Assembly (NCBI GenBank): GCA_013426785.1
Contig: JACDZI010000001.1
Coordinates: 93,425 to 157,424 of the forward strand
DNA: 64,000 nt
Direction: 5' to 3'
Source: Rhodocyclaceae bacterium
GTDB lineage: Bacteria; Pseudomonadota; Gammaproteobacteria; Burkholderiales; Rhodocyclaceae
The position numbers and the translations under genes were made by a program. Shown here in pieces: positions 35,151-44,277 of this stretch (position 1 is its first letter; every line of letters begins with the position of its first letter). The notes under the pieces are model-generated. The model did not search any database and was not told the origin of the DNA. It worked only from the letters and a program-made list of their open reading frames with translations.

Positions 35151-36594
35151 GCTCGCTCCCACCGGTCACGAGTGGCAAACGGGCGCGGATGCGCGTGCCC
35201 TGGCCGGGGGCGGTAGCTATCTCGAAGACGCCGCCCAGCAAGCGCACGCGCTCCTGCATGAACGCCAGGCCGAGGCGACCGGACCTGGCAGCCACCTGCG
35301 GGTCGAAACCGGCGCCCTGATCGGCGATTTCAAGGCAGACCGCTTCATCCTCACGCCACACACGCACCCGTGGCTCGCCGCCCGGCGCATGGCGGGCGCT
35401 GTTCGCCAGCGATTCCTGCAGCAAACGGTAAACCGTGATCTTGGTCGCCAGCGTTGCGTCACCGAGCGTAGCGTCGATGTCCGCGTCTATTTTCAGCGCA
35501 AACTGGCGCTCGCAGTCGCGCACCGCGCGCCGGGCCGTCTCCGCCAGCGTGAGTTCAGCAATGCCGGGCACCCCCAGGCCGGCGGCAATGTTACGGAGGT
35601 CGTCCAGAGCGATGCGTAGCGCCCTCCGGACCCGGGGCAGATCCGGCATGGCCGCGCCCTCCACCCGAGACGAACAACCACCGCAAGACTCGACCAGTTC
35701 GTCGAAGCGCATCAAGACGAAGGCCAGCGCTTGCGCCGGCCCATCGTGCAGGTCGGCCGCAATGCGCTGCAGGAATTCCTCATTCAAGGCCGTCGTCGCC
35801 GCGCCGGCCTCGCCCAGCCGCAAGCGCATACGTTCGTTGTCCTCGACTGCGGCTCGCAGTTGCTGCACTTGGCGGCGCAGATCGTCGCGCTGCTGCTGCA
35901 TGGTATCGTTGGCGCGGCGCACCTGGGCGAACATCAGCAGGAAGATCAGCAGCGTACCGGCCGCCACCACGCCCCAACTGCGCAGCTTCGCCTCCTCGAT
36001 CTCGCGATCGAGGTTTTCGGTGGTGAGATAGAACTCGCCCACCGTGAAGATCTCGTCGCGGCCGACCGGACGCACCGGCACATAAATCTCCAGCAGGCGC
36101 CCCCAGTTGCTGCGTTCGGCCTGATTGTCGTCTTCATCGAGGTGGCTGATGTGGGCCTCCACCTTGCCGGCAAAAGCGTTGGCCAGATGATTGCCGACCG
36201 GGAAGCGCTTGCCGGTCTGACCATGGTCGTTGCTGTAGAGGATCGCGCCATCGGCATCCCAGAGCTTGAAGCGCACGACCTTGCGCCGCAGCGGCCCTTC
36301 CTTGAAGATGAGATCGAGCGCCTCCTGGGTCGCCGCTGTTTGCAGCGCTGCCACCGAACCATGGTGCAGTTCGGCCGCCAGGATGCTTTCCATGTAGACC
36401 GATGACACGGCGGCGGCACGCTTGATCGCGTTGCGCTCGATTTCATAGGCCAGCCAGGTACCGACCAGAAACATGGCCAGCACCAGCAATACCGACCCAC
36501 CCCATAAAAACTGTCGTGAGAAACTGACGATTTCGAAGGGACGGCTCCCCTGAACTGGCAGGTCTGGTGCGTTGGGCAATACAGTGGATGGCAT
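35143..36594 (-). CDS. NarX-type sensor histidine kinase
   Basis: A 483-residue membrane sensor. Transmembrane helices lie at about 29-50 and 205-225, enclosing a periplasmic domain of about 150 residues. A coiled coil (MQQQRDDLRRQVQQLRAAVEDN) leads to the HisKA_3 domain with the phospho-accepting His in ADLHDGPAQALA. A C-terminal ATPase follows (ESLANSARHAPGG; DQGAGFD). It pairs with the following response regulator. A CGGCSS cysteine cluster in the dimerisation domain is unusual and could be redox-active. Confidence 0.92.
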   Translation of the reverse strand: MPSTVLPNAPDLPVQGSRPFEIVSFSRQFLWGGSVLLVLAMFLVGTWLAYEIERNAIKRAAAVSSVYMESILAAELHHGSVAALQTAATQEALDLIFKEGPLRRKVVRFKLWDADGAILYSNDHGQTGKRFPVGNHLANAFAGKVEAHISHLDEDDNQAERSNWGRLLEIYVPVRPVGRDEIFTVGEFYLTTENLDREIEEAKLRSWGVVAAGTLLIFLLMFAQVRRANDTMQQQRDDLRRQVQQLRAAVEDNERMRLRLGEAGAATTALNEEFLQRIAADLHDGPAQALAFVLMRFDELVESCGGCSSRVEGAAMPDLPRVRRALRIALDDLRNIAAGLGVPGIAELTLAETARRAVRDCERQFALKIDADIDATLGDATLATKITVYRLLQESLANSARHAPGGEPRVRVWREDEAVCLEIADQGAGFDPQVAARSGRLGLAFMQERVRLLGGVFEIATAPGQGTRIRARLPLVTGGSEHG

Positions 36595-36633
36595 CGCGAA
36601 ATGGTAGCACGCAGCCCTTATTCCGCCTGATCG

Positions 36634-36659
36634 AAAAAGTCGGCGCTGGCGGGACGGCG
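36634..36659 (+). repeat. Dispersed 24-bp repeat, copy 10 (just after eptA)
   Basis: Perfect copy, three bases beyond the eptA stop, in the gap before the NarX-type kinase gene transcribed in the same direction. Confidence 0.9.
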
Positions 36660-36662
36660 CCT

Positions 36663-38270
36663 TTACTCCGGCTTGCGCGCGCCGGTGAGAATGTCGAGTT
36701 CCGGACGGTAGATGCCGGTTTCGATTTCAAGAAACCCCAGCGTGGTATGAAACAGGTTGTCATGGGTGAATGGCTGGTCGCGCTTTTGCCGCAGGGCCGG
36801 AACGTCGATTTCCTCGTAACCGGGTCCGAACCACAGGATCGCCGGCACATGCGTTTGCGCCGCCGGTGCAATCACCTTGGGCAGGCCGTGCAGGTAGGTT
36901 CCCGCTTCACCCAGCGATTCGCCGTGATCGCTCACATAAAACAATGCTGTTTCGAAGCGCGCGCTGTTCTTCTTGAGCAGGTCAATGGTCTTCGCCAAAA
37001 AGTAATCCGTGTACAGCAAGGCATTGTCGTAGGCATTGACGATCTCTTCCTGCGTGCATTGGCTCAGGTCGCTGTTCCGACAGGTCGGCTTGAACTGTTC
37101 GAATGCAGCCGGATAGCGCTTGTAGTAGGCCGGGCCGTGGTTGCCCATCTGGTGCAGGACGATGAAGATGTCGCCCTTGGGATGCGCATCAATGTAGTCC
37201 TGCAAAGGGACCAGCATGCCCTCGTCGCGGCACTCCGTATCGCAGACCGTGTTCACGCTGGGAGACTTGTAGTCCTGATAGGGCACGCGCAGCGCCACCC
37301 CTTTCGAATCTGAATTGTTGTCCAGCCACAGCACGTTCACGCCCGCGCGCTGGAGCACATCGAGCAGGCTTTCCTGGCCCGCCGCCGAACCCTTGCTGCC
37401 TTCGACCGAAAACATGCAAGGCACCGACACCGCCGTCGAGGTACCGCAGGCATGGAAGTTGGCGAAGCTGACCACATCGTGGCCGCGCAACAAGGGGTTG
37501 GTCTCGCGCAGATAACCATTGAGAGAGAAATGGTCGGCCCGGGCTGTTTCGCCAACGACGAGGATGATCAGTTCGCGATCCTCGTCTTTCGTAGGAATGC
37601 GGGCATCGGCGCCAATCTGGGCAATCGTCTTGTCGACCGGAGCGGCGAACTGCCCGTAGGTGAACCGGGACAGCGAGTAGATCGGAAAGAGCGGATTGGT
37701 ATAGAAGCGCAGCGTTTTATTGACGCGCACGAACGAGGCGTAGAAACTGCCGAAGGCCATCACCAGCGCGACGATCACCACCAGCGCGGCCGCCAGCAAT
37801 TTGAACCGGGCGATCGATTCAACCCGCCAGCCACGCCACTGCACAGGCAACTTGGCAACCAGCAATGACGGTACGATTCCCAGACCAAACAGGTAGGCCA
37901 GCAATTTGAAGGTGAGCAGGTCGCGCGCCTCGCCGATGTTCGTCTGGACGGCGTTCTGTAGCATCTCGTTGTTGATGACGGTGCCGAAGTTGTCCATGAA
38001 ATAGGCTGTCAGCGCCGACGTCATCAGCATTACGATCAGTACTGGCTTGGTGGCGCGGCCGAAGCCAAACAGGCCAAGCAGAAACACCAATAAAGCCCCC
38101 ACCACGATCGCCAGCGACAGCAGCTCAAGCACCTGTCCGCCGCCCAACGGATAGATTTTCAGTACATTGCCGAAAAAACTCAGATTGCCGCAGGCCAGCA
38201 GGAAGACGCTGACAACCAGCACCAGCGTGTTGCCGGTGAGGCCACGCGTAGCGAATCGGGAGAAAATCAT
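36663..38270 (-). CDS. eptA: Lipid A phosphoethanolamine transferase EptA-like
   Basis: A 535-residue inner-membrane enzyme that adds phosphoethanolamine to lipid A, lowering the charge attracted by cationic peptides. Five N-terminal helices span about residues 10-180. The periplasmic alkaline-phosphatase-type domain follows, with VVGETARADHFSLNGY, the catalytic Thr in ACGTSTAVSVPCMF (near 280) and the zinc ligands in FYVSDHGESLGE. Paired cysteines fit the disulfides of the family. It is the last gene of an operon with a PmrAB/QseBC-type system. Confidence 0.93.
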   Translation of the reverse strand: MIFSRFATRGLTGNTLVLVVSVFLLACGNLSFFGNVLKIYPLGGGQVLELLSLAIVVGALLVFLLGLFGFGRATKPVLIVMLMTSALTAYFMDNFGTVINNEMLQNAVQTNIGEARDLLTFKLLAYLFGLGIVPSLLVAKLPVQWRGWRVESIARFKLLAAALVVIVALVMAFGSFYASFVRVNKTLRFYTNPLFPIYSLSRFTYGQFAAPVDKTIAQIGADARIPTKDEDRELIILVVGETARADHFSLNGYLRETNPLLRGHDVVSFANFHACGTSTAVSVPCMFSVEGSKGSAAGQESLLDVLQRAGVNVLWLDNNSDSKGVALRVPYQDYKSPSVNTVCDTECRDEGMLVPLQDYIDAHPKGDIFIVLHQMGNHGPAYYKRYPAAFEQFKPTCRNSDLSQCTQEEIVNAYDNALLYTDYFLAKTIDLLKKNSARFETALFYVSDHGESLGEAGTYLHGLPKVIAPAAQTHVPAILWFGPGYEEIDVPALRQKRDQPFTHDNLFHTTLGFLEIETGIYRPELDILTGARKPE

Positions 38271-38277
38271 CTTTCGT

Positions 38278-39396
38278 TCAGGCGGAAGCAGGCACAGGGA
38301 ACACGAGTCTAACAGTCAGTCCGGAAGAGCCGATGCCGTCAGCCAGTTCCAGCCGTGCGCCATGCAATTCGGCAATGCGGGCGACGATCGCCAGGCCCAG
38401 TCCGCTGCCCACGGTGTCCTGCCCCGCCAGACGCTGAAAACGCTGCAGTACGCGTGAGCGCTCTGCGACAGGGATACCGGGCCCGCTATCGCTGACGCTG
38501 ACGACGGCTTTGCCCTCCGCCACCCTTACCGCAACCCCAATCTGCCCACCCGGTGGGGTGTAGCGCACGGCGTTGTCGATCAGATTGCGTAGCAGGATGG
38601 CCAGCATGGCGGCATTACCTGCAACCGCGACCGGAGCCGGCGCATCGAGTTCGAGCGTAATGTCCTTGTCGAGTGCGGCCGGGCCATGATCGGCACAGAC
38701 TTCGGCCGCCAACTGATCCAGCCGCAATTCCGCCTTGCTCAGACCGGCGGCGGGGTCGAGACGGGCGAGCGTGAGGAGTTGTTCGACGAGATGGCTGGCG
38801 CGCTCGACGCTGATGCGAATCTGCCCGAGCGCGTGGTCGCGTTCGGCCGTATCGCGCGCCTGCTGCGCCACCTGCGCTTGGACAGCGAGGGCCGCCAGCG
38901 GCGTGCGCAATTCATGGGCGGCATTGGCGGTGAACTCGCGTTCGTTGTCGAGGGCGCGACCGACCCGGCCAAACAGGTCGTTGAGGGCGTCGACGAGCGG
39001 ACGGATTTCCACTGGCGCCTTCACCAGCACCAGCGGTTCAAGCCGCTCGGGGGCACGCTTCGTCACGGCACTTGTCACTACGGCGATCGGTGCCAACCCG
39101 CGCCGGGTGGCGAACCAGATCCAACCACCCAGTAGCGGCAAGCCAAACAGCAGCGGCGTCAGCAGCGTCTTGACGAAGTGTTCCGCCAGCTCGTGGCGCA
39201 GGTGAGCAGCCGCCTCGTCGTCGGCGCTCAGGTCTTCGTGGTGGGAAGTCAGCAGATCATCGATCTGGTGGCGCGCCTCGACGTAGGTATAGCCCATTGC
39301 CACCAGCCAGCCAGCCGTGACTCCGCCCAGCAATAGCAAGAGCAAGCGGCGGCGCAGCGAGAACCAGCGCGTTGCGACGGTCATGCCCGCTGTCAT
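38278..39396 (-). CDS. QseC/PmrB-type sensor histidine kinase
   Basis: A 372-residue sensor. Helices lie at about 15-37 and 78-93, enclosing a short periplasmic loop rich in acidic residues and His (TSHHEDLSADDEAAAHLRHE), which could bind metal ions. The phospho-accepting His is in NAAHELRTPLAAL, and the ATPase boxes are NLIDNAVRYTPPGG, DSGPGIP and GSGLGLAI. It overlaps the response regulator by four bases and is followed by eptA seven bases on. Confidence 0.92.
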   Translation of the reverse strand: MTAGMTVATRWFSLRRRLLLLLLGGVTAGWLVAMGYTYVEARHQIDDLLTSHHEDLSADDEAAAHLRHELAEHFVKTLLTPLLFGLPLLGGWIWFATRRGLAPIAVVTSAVTKRAPERLEPLVLVKAPVEIRPLVDALNDLFGRVGRALDNEREFTANAAHELRTPLAALAVQAQVAQQARDTAERDHALGQIRISVERASHLVEQLLTLARLDPAAGLSKAELRLDQLAAEVCADHGPAALDKDITLELDAPAPVAVAGNAAMLAILLRNLIDNAVRYTPPGGQIGVAVRVAEGKAVVSVSDSGPGIPVAERSRVLQRFQRLAGQDTVGSGLGLAIVARIAELHGARLELADGIGSSGLTVRLVFPVPASA

Positions 39397-40052
39397 CCCT
39401 TGGGCACCAGATAGCCGACACCGCGCAGTGTCTTGATCCGCTCGTTACCCAGTTTTTTGCGCAGGTGATGGATATGCACTTCCAGCGCGTTGCTGTCCGG
39501 CTCGTCGTGCCAGCCATAGAGGGAAGATTCAAGCTGGGCACGGGTCATGACGCGCCCGGCATTCTCGACCAGGGTCTGCAACAACGAAAATTCGCGCAGC
39601 GAAAGCTGCACCGGTTCGCCGGCCTGGGTCACGGCGCGGGCAGCCGGATCGATGCTCAAGTCGCCCAGGTGCAGCAGCGGCTGCGTGCGTCCCGTGGCGC
39701 GGCGGGTGAGCGCCCGAATCCGTGCCGCGAGTTCATCGATGGCGACCGGCTTGACCAGATAATCGTCGGCACCGCAGTCGAGGCCGGCGATCTTGTCGCC
39801 GGTGGCATCCCGGGCGGTCAGGATCAGCACCGGCAGGATCTGGCCGCGGCTGCGCAGGCGCTTGAGCACATCCATGCCGGCCAGGCGCGGCAGGCCAAGA
39901 TCCAGCACCAACAGATCGAAAGTTTCGCTGGCGAGGGAGTGATCGGCCGCCACGCCATCCTTAACCCAGTCGACCGCGTAACCGGCCTGGCGCAGGCCGG
40001 CCATCAGGCCATCGCCGAGTTGCGGATCATCCTCTACCAGTAGCAGTCGCAT
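39393..40052 (-). CDS. OmpR-family response regulator (QseB/PmrA-type)
   Basis: A 219-residue regulator. The receiver domain has LLVEDDPQLGDGL and the acceptor Asp in LLVLDLGLPR, with KPVAIDELAARI at the end. A winged-helix output domain follows (LSLREFSLLQTLVENAGRVMTRAQLE; NALEVHIHHLRKKLG). Its probable targets carry CTTAAG-N5-CTTAA boxes in this window, matching PmrA-type recognition. It lies downstream of the diheme cytochrome gene. Confidence 0.94.
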   Translation of the reverse strand: MRLLLVEDDPQLGDGLMAGLRQAGYAVDWVKDGVAADHSLASETFDLLVLDLGLPRLAGMDVLKRLRSRGQILPVLILTARDATGDKIAGLDCGADDYLVKPVAIDELAARIRALTRRATGRTQPLLHLGDLSIDPAARAVTQAGEPVQLSLREFSLLQTLVENAGRVMTRAQLESSLYGWHDEPDSNALEVHIHHLRKKLGNERIKTLRGVGYLVPKG

Positions 40053-40089
40053 GATGACTGGACTCTAACGGCCCGCCCGGCGGGCGACC

Positions 40090-40590
40090 TCAATCCCGGA
40101 AAAAGCGCCGGACGCCGGGCATGATGATGTCGTGTTCGCTGTAGCCACCCTTCTCTGCGTCCGGGTGGCAAGCCGCGCAATTGGCCGGCGTATTGACCTT
40201 GGGATTGCGCCAGTCGGCCTGGCTGACCTCGCGATGCTTGCGCTTGAAATAGGCCGTGCCGGTCAGGCGGGGCAGGTTGCTGCCTTGCGCCTTCCCGCCA
40301 GGGCCGCCGACTTTTTGGCCACCTGCATTCTTGAGGAGGAAGTCCTCAAGAAGGCGGTGGGTTTGCGCATCCAGGATGACCTCATCGTCGTAGTGATTGT
40401 CGAGCGCGGCCAGCACCTTTTTCCAGTCTTCCGCGATCAGCATCGCTGGTGGAAAGGCGACATGACAGGCCGCGCATTCCTTCTGATAGGCGGGCGGCAT
40501 GTCGGCAGGCAAGCGCGATCCGTCGGCATGGGCCGCCAGCGGCAGGCAGGCGGTAGCGAGGATAAACAGGCAAGCGGCTGAAATTTTCAT
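40090..40590 (-). CDS. Diheme cytochrome c (DHC type)
   Basis: A 166-residue secreted cytochrome. The signal peptide ends LPLAAHAD. Two CAACH heme motifs lie near residues 39 and 141, with EVSQADWRNPKVN before the second, as in the DHC family. ATG 40590 is the family start. A variant dispersed repeat is read in frame in the middle as KVGGPGGKAQG. It is the first gene of the operon with the OmpR-type system and eptA. Confidence 0.88.
   Translation of the reverse strand: MKISAACLFILATACLPLAAHADGSRLPADMPPAYQKECAACHVAFPPAMLIAEDWKKVLAALDNHYDDEVILDAQTHRLLEDFLLKNAGGQKVGGPGGKAQGSNLPRLTGTAYFKRKHREVSQADWRNPKVNTPANCAACHPDAEKGGYSEHDIIMPGVRRFFRD
40289..40316 (-). repeat. Dispersed repeat, copy 11 (variant, in frame in the diheme cytochrome)
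   Basis: A divergent copy with a three-base length change, keeping the frame and reading KVGGPGGKA. Confidence 0.6.
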
Positions 40591-40626
40591 GATCGGGGTC
40601 CCATGGGATGGCAGATGATGCTGCGG

Positions 40627-40681
40627 AGTATGAAAACGGAAGCTTAAGAACAACTTAAACCGATCTTACGGCAAGCTTAAG
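40627..40681 (-). promoter_or_regulatory. Four phased PmrA-type boxes and promoter of the cytochrome-RR-HK-eptA operon
   Basis: On the + strand CTTAAG (40643), CTTAAA (40654), CTTACG (40665) and CTTAAG (40676) start at exact 11-base steps, so every spacer is five bases. The PmrA consensus is YTTAAK-N5-YTTAAK, so this is two boxes in a row. On the minus strand a -10-like CATACT (40627-40632) follows the nearest box at the usual distance, with the box over the -35. The ATG of the diheme cytochrome is 37 bases further. Confidence 0.75.
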
Positions 40682-40689
40682 ATAACGGT

Positions 40690-41616
40690 TCAGCGAGTCG
40701 GTCGATCGAGCATCTGGTCGACCATGGACAAGGGATCCTCAATCGGCTCCAGATGGGTCGTGACATGCGCATGGGGCAAGGCGCGACGAATATCCGCTTC
40801 GATGCGCTCCGCCCAGTCGTGGCCCTGCTGCACGGTCCATTGCCCCGGCACCAGCACATGCAGGGTGACGAATTCCCGGCTGCCCGCCTGCCGCGTGCGC
40901 AAGGCATGAAAATCCAGCCCCTTGGCGCGATAGGCCGTCAGCACGGTTTCGATTTGCGCCAGTGTTTCCTCGGGCAGGGAGACATCCATCAAGCCATCCG
41001 CCGAACGCCGCATCAGTTGCCAGCCGGTCCGGATGATGTTCGCCGCCACCAGCAGGGCAATCACCGGGTCAAGCCAGAGCCAGCCGGTCAGCACCACCAG
41101 GCCGACGCCGGAGATCACGCCGGCCGAAGTCCAGACATCGGTCATCAGGTGGTGTGCATCAGCTTCGAGGGTGATCGAATTGTGCTGGCGCCCCACCTTC
41201 ATCAAGGTGCGCGCGGTGGCGAAGTTGATGACCGAGGCAACTATGGAAACCAGCAAGCCGACACCCACCGCTTCGAGTGGCTGTGGATTCATGAAGCGCC
41301 CGATAGCGGTATAGCCGATACTGAACGCCGCCAGCAGGATCAGGAAGCCCTCGAAGGCGCTGGAGAAATACTCGGCCTTGCCGTGCCCGTAGGCATGATC
41401 GTCATCCGCCGGCAGCGCCGCCAGCGTCAACATCCAGAGGGCCATCAGTGCCCCGGCGAGGTTGACGAAAGACTCGATGGCATCCGACAGCAGGCCCACC
41501 GAGCCAGTCATCTGCCACGCCACGCCCTTCAACAGGATGGTGGCGATGGCCGCCGCGATCGACAGCCAGGCATAGCGGGTCAGCGACGGAGGTGGGACGG
41601 CAACACTATTCATCAT
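40690..41616 (-). CDS. Cation diffusion facilitator (metal efflux)
   Basis: A 308-residue CDF transporter with about six helices. Metal-site motifs are [11 protein letters not shown] in helix 2 and [12 protein letters not shown] in helix 5; [16 protein letters not shown] lies between. A cytosolic C-terminal domain follows ([22 protein letters not shown]). The ORF-track start is a TTG overlapping the octaheme stop; the ATG three codons on (41616) is as likely. Zn, Fe or Mn could be exported. It ends the flavin-reductase operon. Confidence 0.9.
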   Translation of the reverse strand: MMNSVAVPPPSLTRYAWLSIAAAIATILLKGVAWQMTGSVGLLSDAIESFVNLAGALMALWMLTLAALPADDDHAYGHGKAEYFSSAFEGFLILLAAFSIGYTAIGRFMNPQPLEAVGVGLLVSIVASVINFATARTLMKVGRQHNSITLEADAHHLMTDVWTSAGVISGVGLVVLTGWLWLDPVIALLVAANIIRTGWQLMRRSADGLMDVSLPEETLAQIETVLTAYRAKGLDFHALRTRQAGSREFVTLHVLVPGQWTVQQGHDWAERIEADIRRALPHAHVTTHLEPIEDPLSMVDQMLDRPTR

Positions 41617-41621
41617 TGGGT

Positions 41622-42371
41622 TCAATCGTCATGGTGTTTCTTGCCACTTTGCTTACCCTCGCCTTTGCCATTCCCGCGGCCACGAATGTCATGCTCGTTG
41701 GCGCTCAGGTGACATTCCGTGCAATTGTCGAAATCGCGGATACCCTCTTCGATGTGTTCGCGCCGGATATTGGCCGGGGTATGCTCATGGCAACCATAGC
41801 AGGTATAACGACTGTAGTCGTTACGTTCGTGGCAGGTGACGCAGCGGGCATTGTGGTCGCGATCGAGCACGAAATACTTGTTGTGGTCGAAGCTGGCCGG
41901 TACCCACTTGTCCAGGCTGTGGCACTGGCTGCAGTTGCCGGTGATCTGCTGGTGTAGCGAATCCCTGGGTGACTTGTGGCAGCTCTGGCATTCGTCGCGC
42001 ATCGTCTTGTCCAGCAGCGCATGATTGAAGTAGCCGGTCGGCCGGTAGCGTTTCACGCCGGCATGGTCGCTATGGCAGGCGACGCATTCCTGGCTCGTCA
42101 GTTTCTGATGGAACGGCGTCTTGGTCAAAGGTTTGGCGATCGGCTGGCCGGCCGTGGTCAGCCGGCCGATATCGTCCGGCTTGTGGCAGGTCACACAACG
42201 CTCCGACTGCGCCCCCGTAAACGCCGCATGGCAAGCAAAACAATCCGTCTCCAGCTTGGTATGGCCGGGAATCAGCTTGCCGGGTCCAACCATCAAATGT
42301 GGATAAACGAAGACCAGGATGGTCGCCACGATCAGGTTGGCGGCAAGGATCAACTTGATGGCCCGGTTCAT
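41622..42371 (-). CDS. Membrane-anchored octaheme c-type cytochrome
   Basis: A 249-residue protein with an N-terminal anchor helix ([19 protein letters not shown]) and eight CxxCH motifs in order: CFACH, CVTCH, CVACH, CQSCH, CSQCH, CVTCH, CYGCH and CTECH. A charged tail ([14 protein letters not shown]) ends it. The even spacing of hemes suits a wire from the membrane into the periplasm. ATG 42371 overlaps the cytochrome b stop by four bases; the ORF-track start is too long. Confidence 0.92.
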   Translation of the reverse strand: MNRAIKLILAANLIVATILVFVYPHLMVGPGKLIPGHTKLETDCFACHAAFTGAQSERCVTCHKPDDIGRLTTAGQPIAKPLTKTPFHQKLTSQECVACHSDHAGVKRYRPTGYFNHALLDKTMRDECQSCHKSPRDSLHQQITGNCSQCHSLDKWVPASFDHNKYFVLDRDHNARCVTCHERNDYSRYTCYGCHEHTPANIRREHIEEGIRDFDNCTECHLSANEHDIRGRGNGKGEGKQSGKKHHDD

Positions 42372-42955
42372 ATCCACTCCCAGAACAGGAAGATGCTGAC
42401 GATATGGCCAAGCGACAACACGGCGAAGACGATGAAAATCGGAATATGCACCTTGCGCCACAGGTTCATCGCGTCAAGCGTGACCGCATCCCAGAACACG
42501 GCGCGCTCGACCTCCTCTTTCGACAGGCCGCGCAACTGGTAATGGTCGCGCTGCCCCAGCACATACTCGCGAGCACGCCCGAGCAGCAGCCTGCCGACCA
42601 GGCCACTAATGACATTCACGCCCATCGCCACCGTCGCCAGCCAGGGCAGGATGGCGTTGAAATGAATGCCGGCATGCAGCAGCACCATCAGCGAGCCGAG
42701 CCAGGTGCCGACCTCATGCAAGGTCAGCAGGTTCTTCGGATTACCCGAGGAGATCACCTTGCGCTTACGCAGCGAATAGGCGAGCGAACCGATAATCAGC
42801 AGCGTGCCGGGAATGCCCAGGTAGCGGCCGATCCAGACTAGGTTGAGTCGGTGCAGCAGGTAATCGCCGGCGAGCGTGGCCGCACACAGCACACCCAGCA
42901 GCAGGGTGAAGGGCAGGATGTGCCGGCTCCAGAGCGAGGACGTGGCTTGATCCAT
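42368..42955 (-). CDS. Membrane cytochrome b
   Basis: A 195-residue integral membrane protein with about four helices. Histidines placed as heme ligands occur in LLHRLNLVWIG, TLHEVGTWLGSLMVLLHAGIHFN and KVHIPIFIVFAVLSLGHIVSIF, so two b-type hemes are likely. It resembles ferric-reductase-like cytochromes b. It overlaps the octaheme gene and follows the flavin reductase by one base, so it likely passes electrons from the reductase to the octaheme protein. Confidence 0.82.
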   Translation of the reverse strand: MDQATSSLWSRHILPFTLLLGVLCAATLAGDYLLHRLNLVWIGRYLGIPGTLLIIGSLAYSLRKRKVISSGNPKNLLTLHEVGTWLGSLMVLLHAGIHFNAILPWLATVAMGVNVISGLVGRLLLGRAREYVLGQRDHYQLRGLSKEEVERAVFWDAVTLDAMNLWRKVHIPIFIVFAVLSLGHIVSIFLFWEWI

Positions 42956-42956
42956 T

Positions 42957-44243
42957 TCAGGCCTCCAGAGTCAGACTGGTTTTTGGCGTGCAAACGCACA
43001 GCAGACAGTTGCCTGGTTCCGGATCGAAATCCGGCGCTTGCTGGTAACTGACCTCGCCCGACTTGATTGGCGTCTGGCAACTGCCGCAGCCGCCGGCCCG
43101 GCAGCCAGACTCCACCTTGACGCCGTTGGCCTCGGCGAACTCGAGCAGGCTACCGGTACCCGGCGTCCAAGCCAGTTGCTTGCCGGACTTGGCAAAGGTC
43201 ACAGTGATGTCCGTGCCGGCTGCGGGACCAAAAGTCGGCGTTGGCGGGACGGCGGTAGCGCGTCGTTTGATCGAAGCGGGGCCGAAAGCCTCGAAGTGGA
43301 TGTAGGCATCCGGCACCCCCCAGTCTTCCAGACCGTTGACCAGACTCGCCATCATCGGCATCGGGCCGCAGATATAAAAGTGGTAAGGCTTGAGCGGCAA
43401 CTTGATGCGCAGCAGGTCGACGCTCACAAAACCACGATATTGGTAATCACGGTCGGCCTGATCTTCCGGCAACGGATCGCCGAAACAGAGTTTCAGATAA
43501 AAATGGGAATGCGCAGCGGACAGTGCTTCGAGCTGACCCTTCATGACGGGTTCCAGGCCATTGCGCACGCCATAGAACAACCAGACCTCGCGTCCCGGCT
43601 GCTCGGCCAGGCACCAGTTCAGCATCGAGAGTATCGGTGTGATGCCGACCCCGCCGCCGATCAAGACCACCGGGGAATCGCTGCGGTCGATATGGAAGTG
43701 GCCGCCGGGCGCCCGCACCTGCAACACGCTGCCGACCTCGACATGATCATGGAAATGATTCGAGGAACGTCCCGGCGGCAAGGCGCTGCCGGCCGGTGCC
43801 GGCACGCGCTTGATCGTGACGCGATAATAGTCGGGACGCGGTGCATCCGATAGCGAATAGCAGCGGATAATCTGTTCGGTCGTACCGTCAGCCGCCGGCA
43901 CATCGAGGCGGAAGGTCAGGAACTGGCCCGGCAGGAAAGCGGGCAAGTGCTGGCCGTCTTCGGGCACCAGATAGAAGGAGCAGACGGTCTGCGCGGTATC
44001 CTCGACCACCTTGCGCTCGACGCGGAATGACCGGTAACCGGACCACGCAGCGACAAGCGCCGGCTCGGAAATCTCGACGGGCGGAGACTGGCCGTCCGCC
44101 ACCAGCACGCCACTTTTCAGCGTCCGATAGGCCTGCCGGTGACGCGAAAAACCAATGCCAAGCCACAGCGTCACCTGCAACACGATACCGAGGGTAATCC
44201 AGAGCAGGAGAGAAAGGGAGGTCACGGTGCTGTCGTCATCCAT
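42957..44243 (-). CDS. Membrane-anchored flavin reductase with 2Fe-2S ferredoxin domain
   Basis: A 428-residue protein. One N-terminal helix (LLLWITLGIVLQVTLWLGIGF) is followed by an FNR-type FAD/NAD(P) module (RCYSLSDAPR for FAD; GGGVGITPILSM for the nucleotide; YHFYICGPMPMM) and a C-terminal plant-type 2Fe-2S domain with CRAGGCGSC and CLLC. It oxidises NAD(P)H. A dispersed repeat is read in the linker between the two modules as AVPPTPTF. ATG 44243 fits the anchor; the ORF-track start is too long. It leads the operon and has a PmrA-type box ahead of it. Confidence 0.9.
   Translation of the reverse strand: MDDDSTVTSLSLLLWITLGIVLQVTLWLGIGFSRHRQAYRTLKSGVLVADGQSPPVEISEPALVAAWSGYRSFRVERKVVEDTAQTVCSFYLVPEDGQHLPAFLPGQFLTFRLDVPAADGTTEQIIRCYSLSDAPRPDYYRVTIKRVPAPAGSALPPGRSSNHFHDHVEVGSVLQVRAPGGHFHIDRSDSPVVLIGGGVGITPILSMLNWCLAEQPGREVWLFYGVRNGLEPVMKGQLEALSAAHSHFYLKLCFGDPLPEDQADRDYQYRGFVSVDLLRIKLPLKPYHFYICGPMPMMASLVNGLEDWGVPDAYIHFEAFGPASIKRRATAVPPTPTFGPAAGTDITVTFAKSGKQLAWTPGTGSLLEFAEANGVKVESGCRAGGCGSCQTPIKSGEVSYQQAPDFDPEPGNCLLCVCTPKTSLTLEA
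43230..43254 (+). repeat. Dispersed 24-bp repeat, copy 12 (in frame in the flavin reductase linker)
   Basis: One change from the consensus. Read on the minus strand as AVPPTPTF between the FNR and ferredoxin domains. Confidence 0.88.
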
Positions 44244-44277
44244 GGGTTTAACATCGGGACGATTGTGGCAACCGAAA

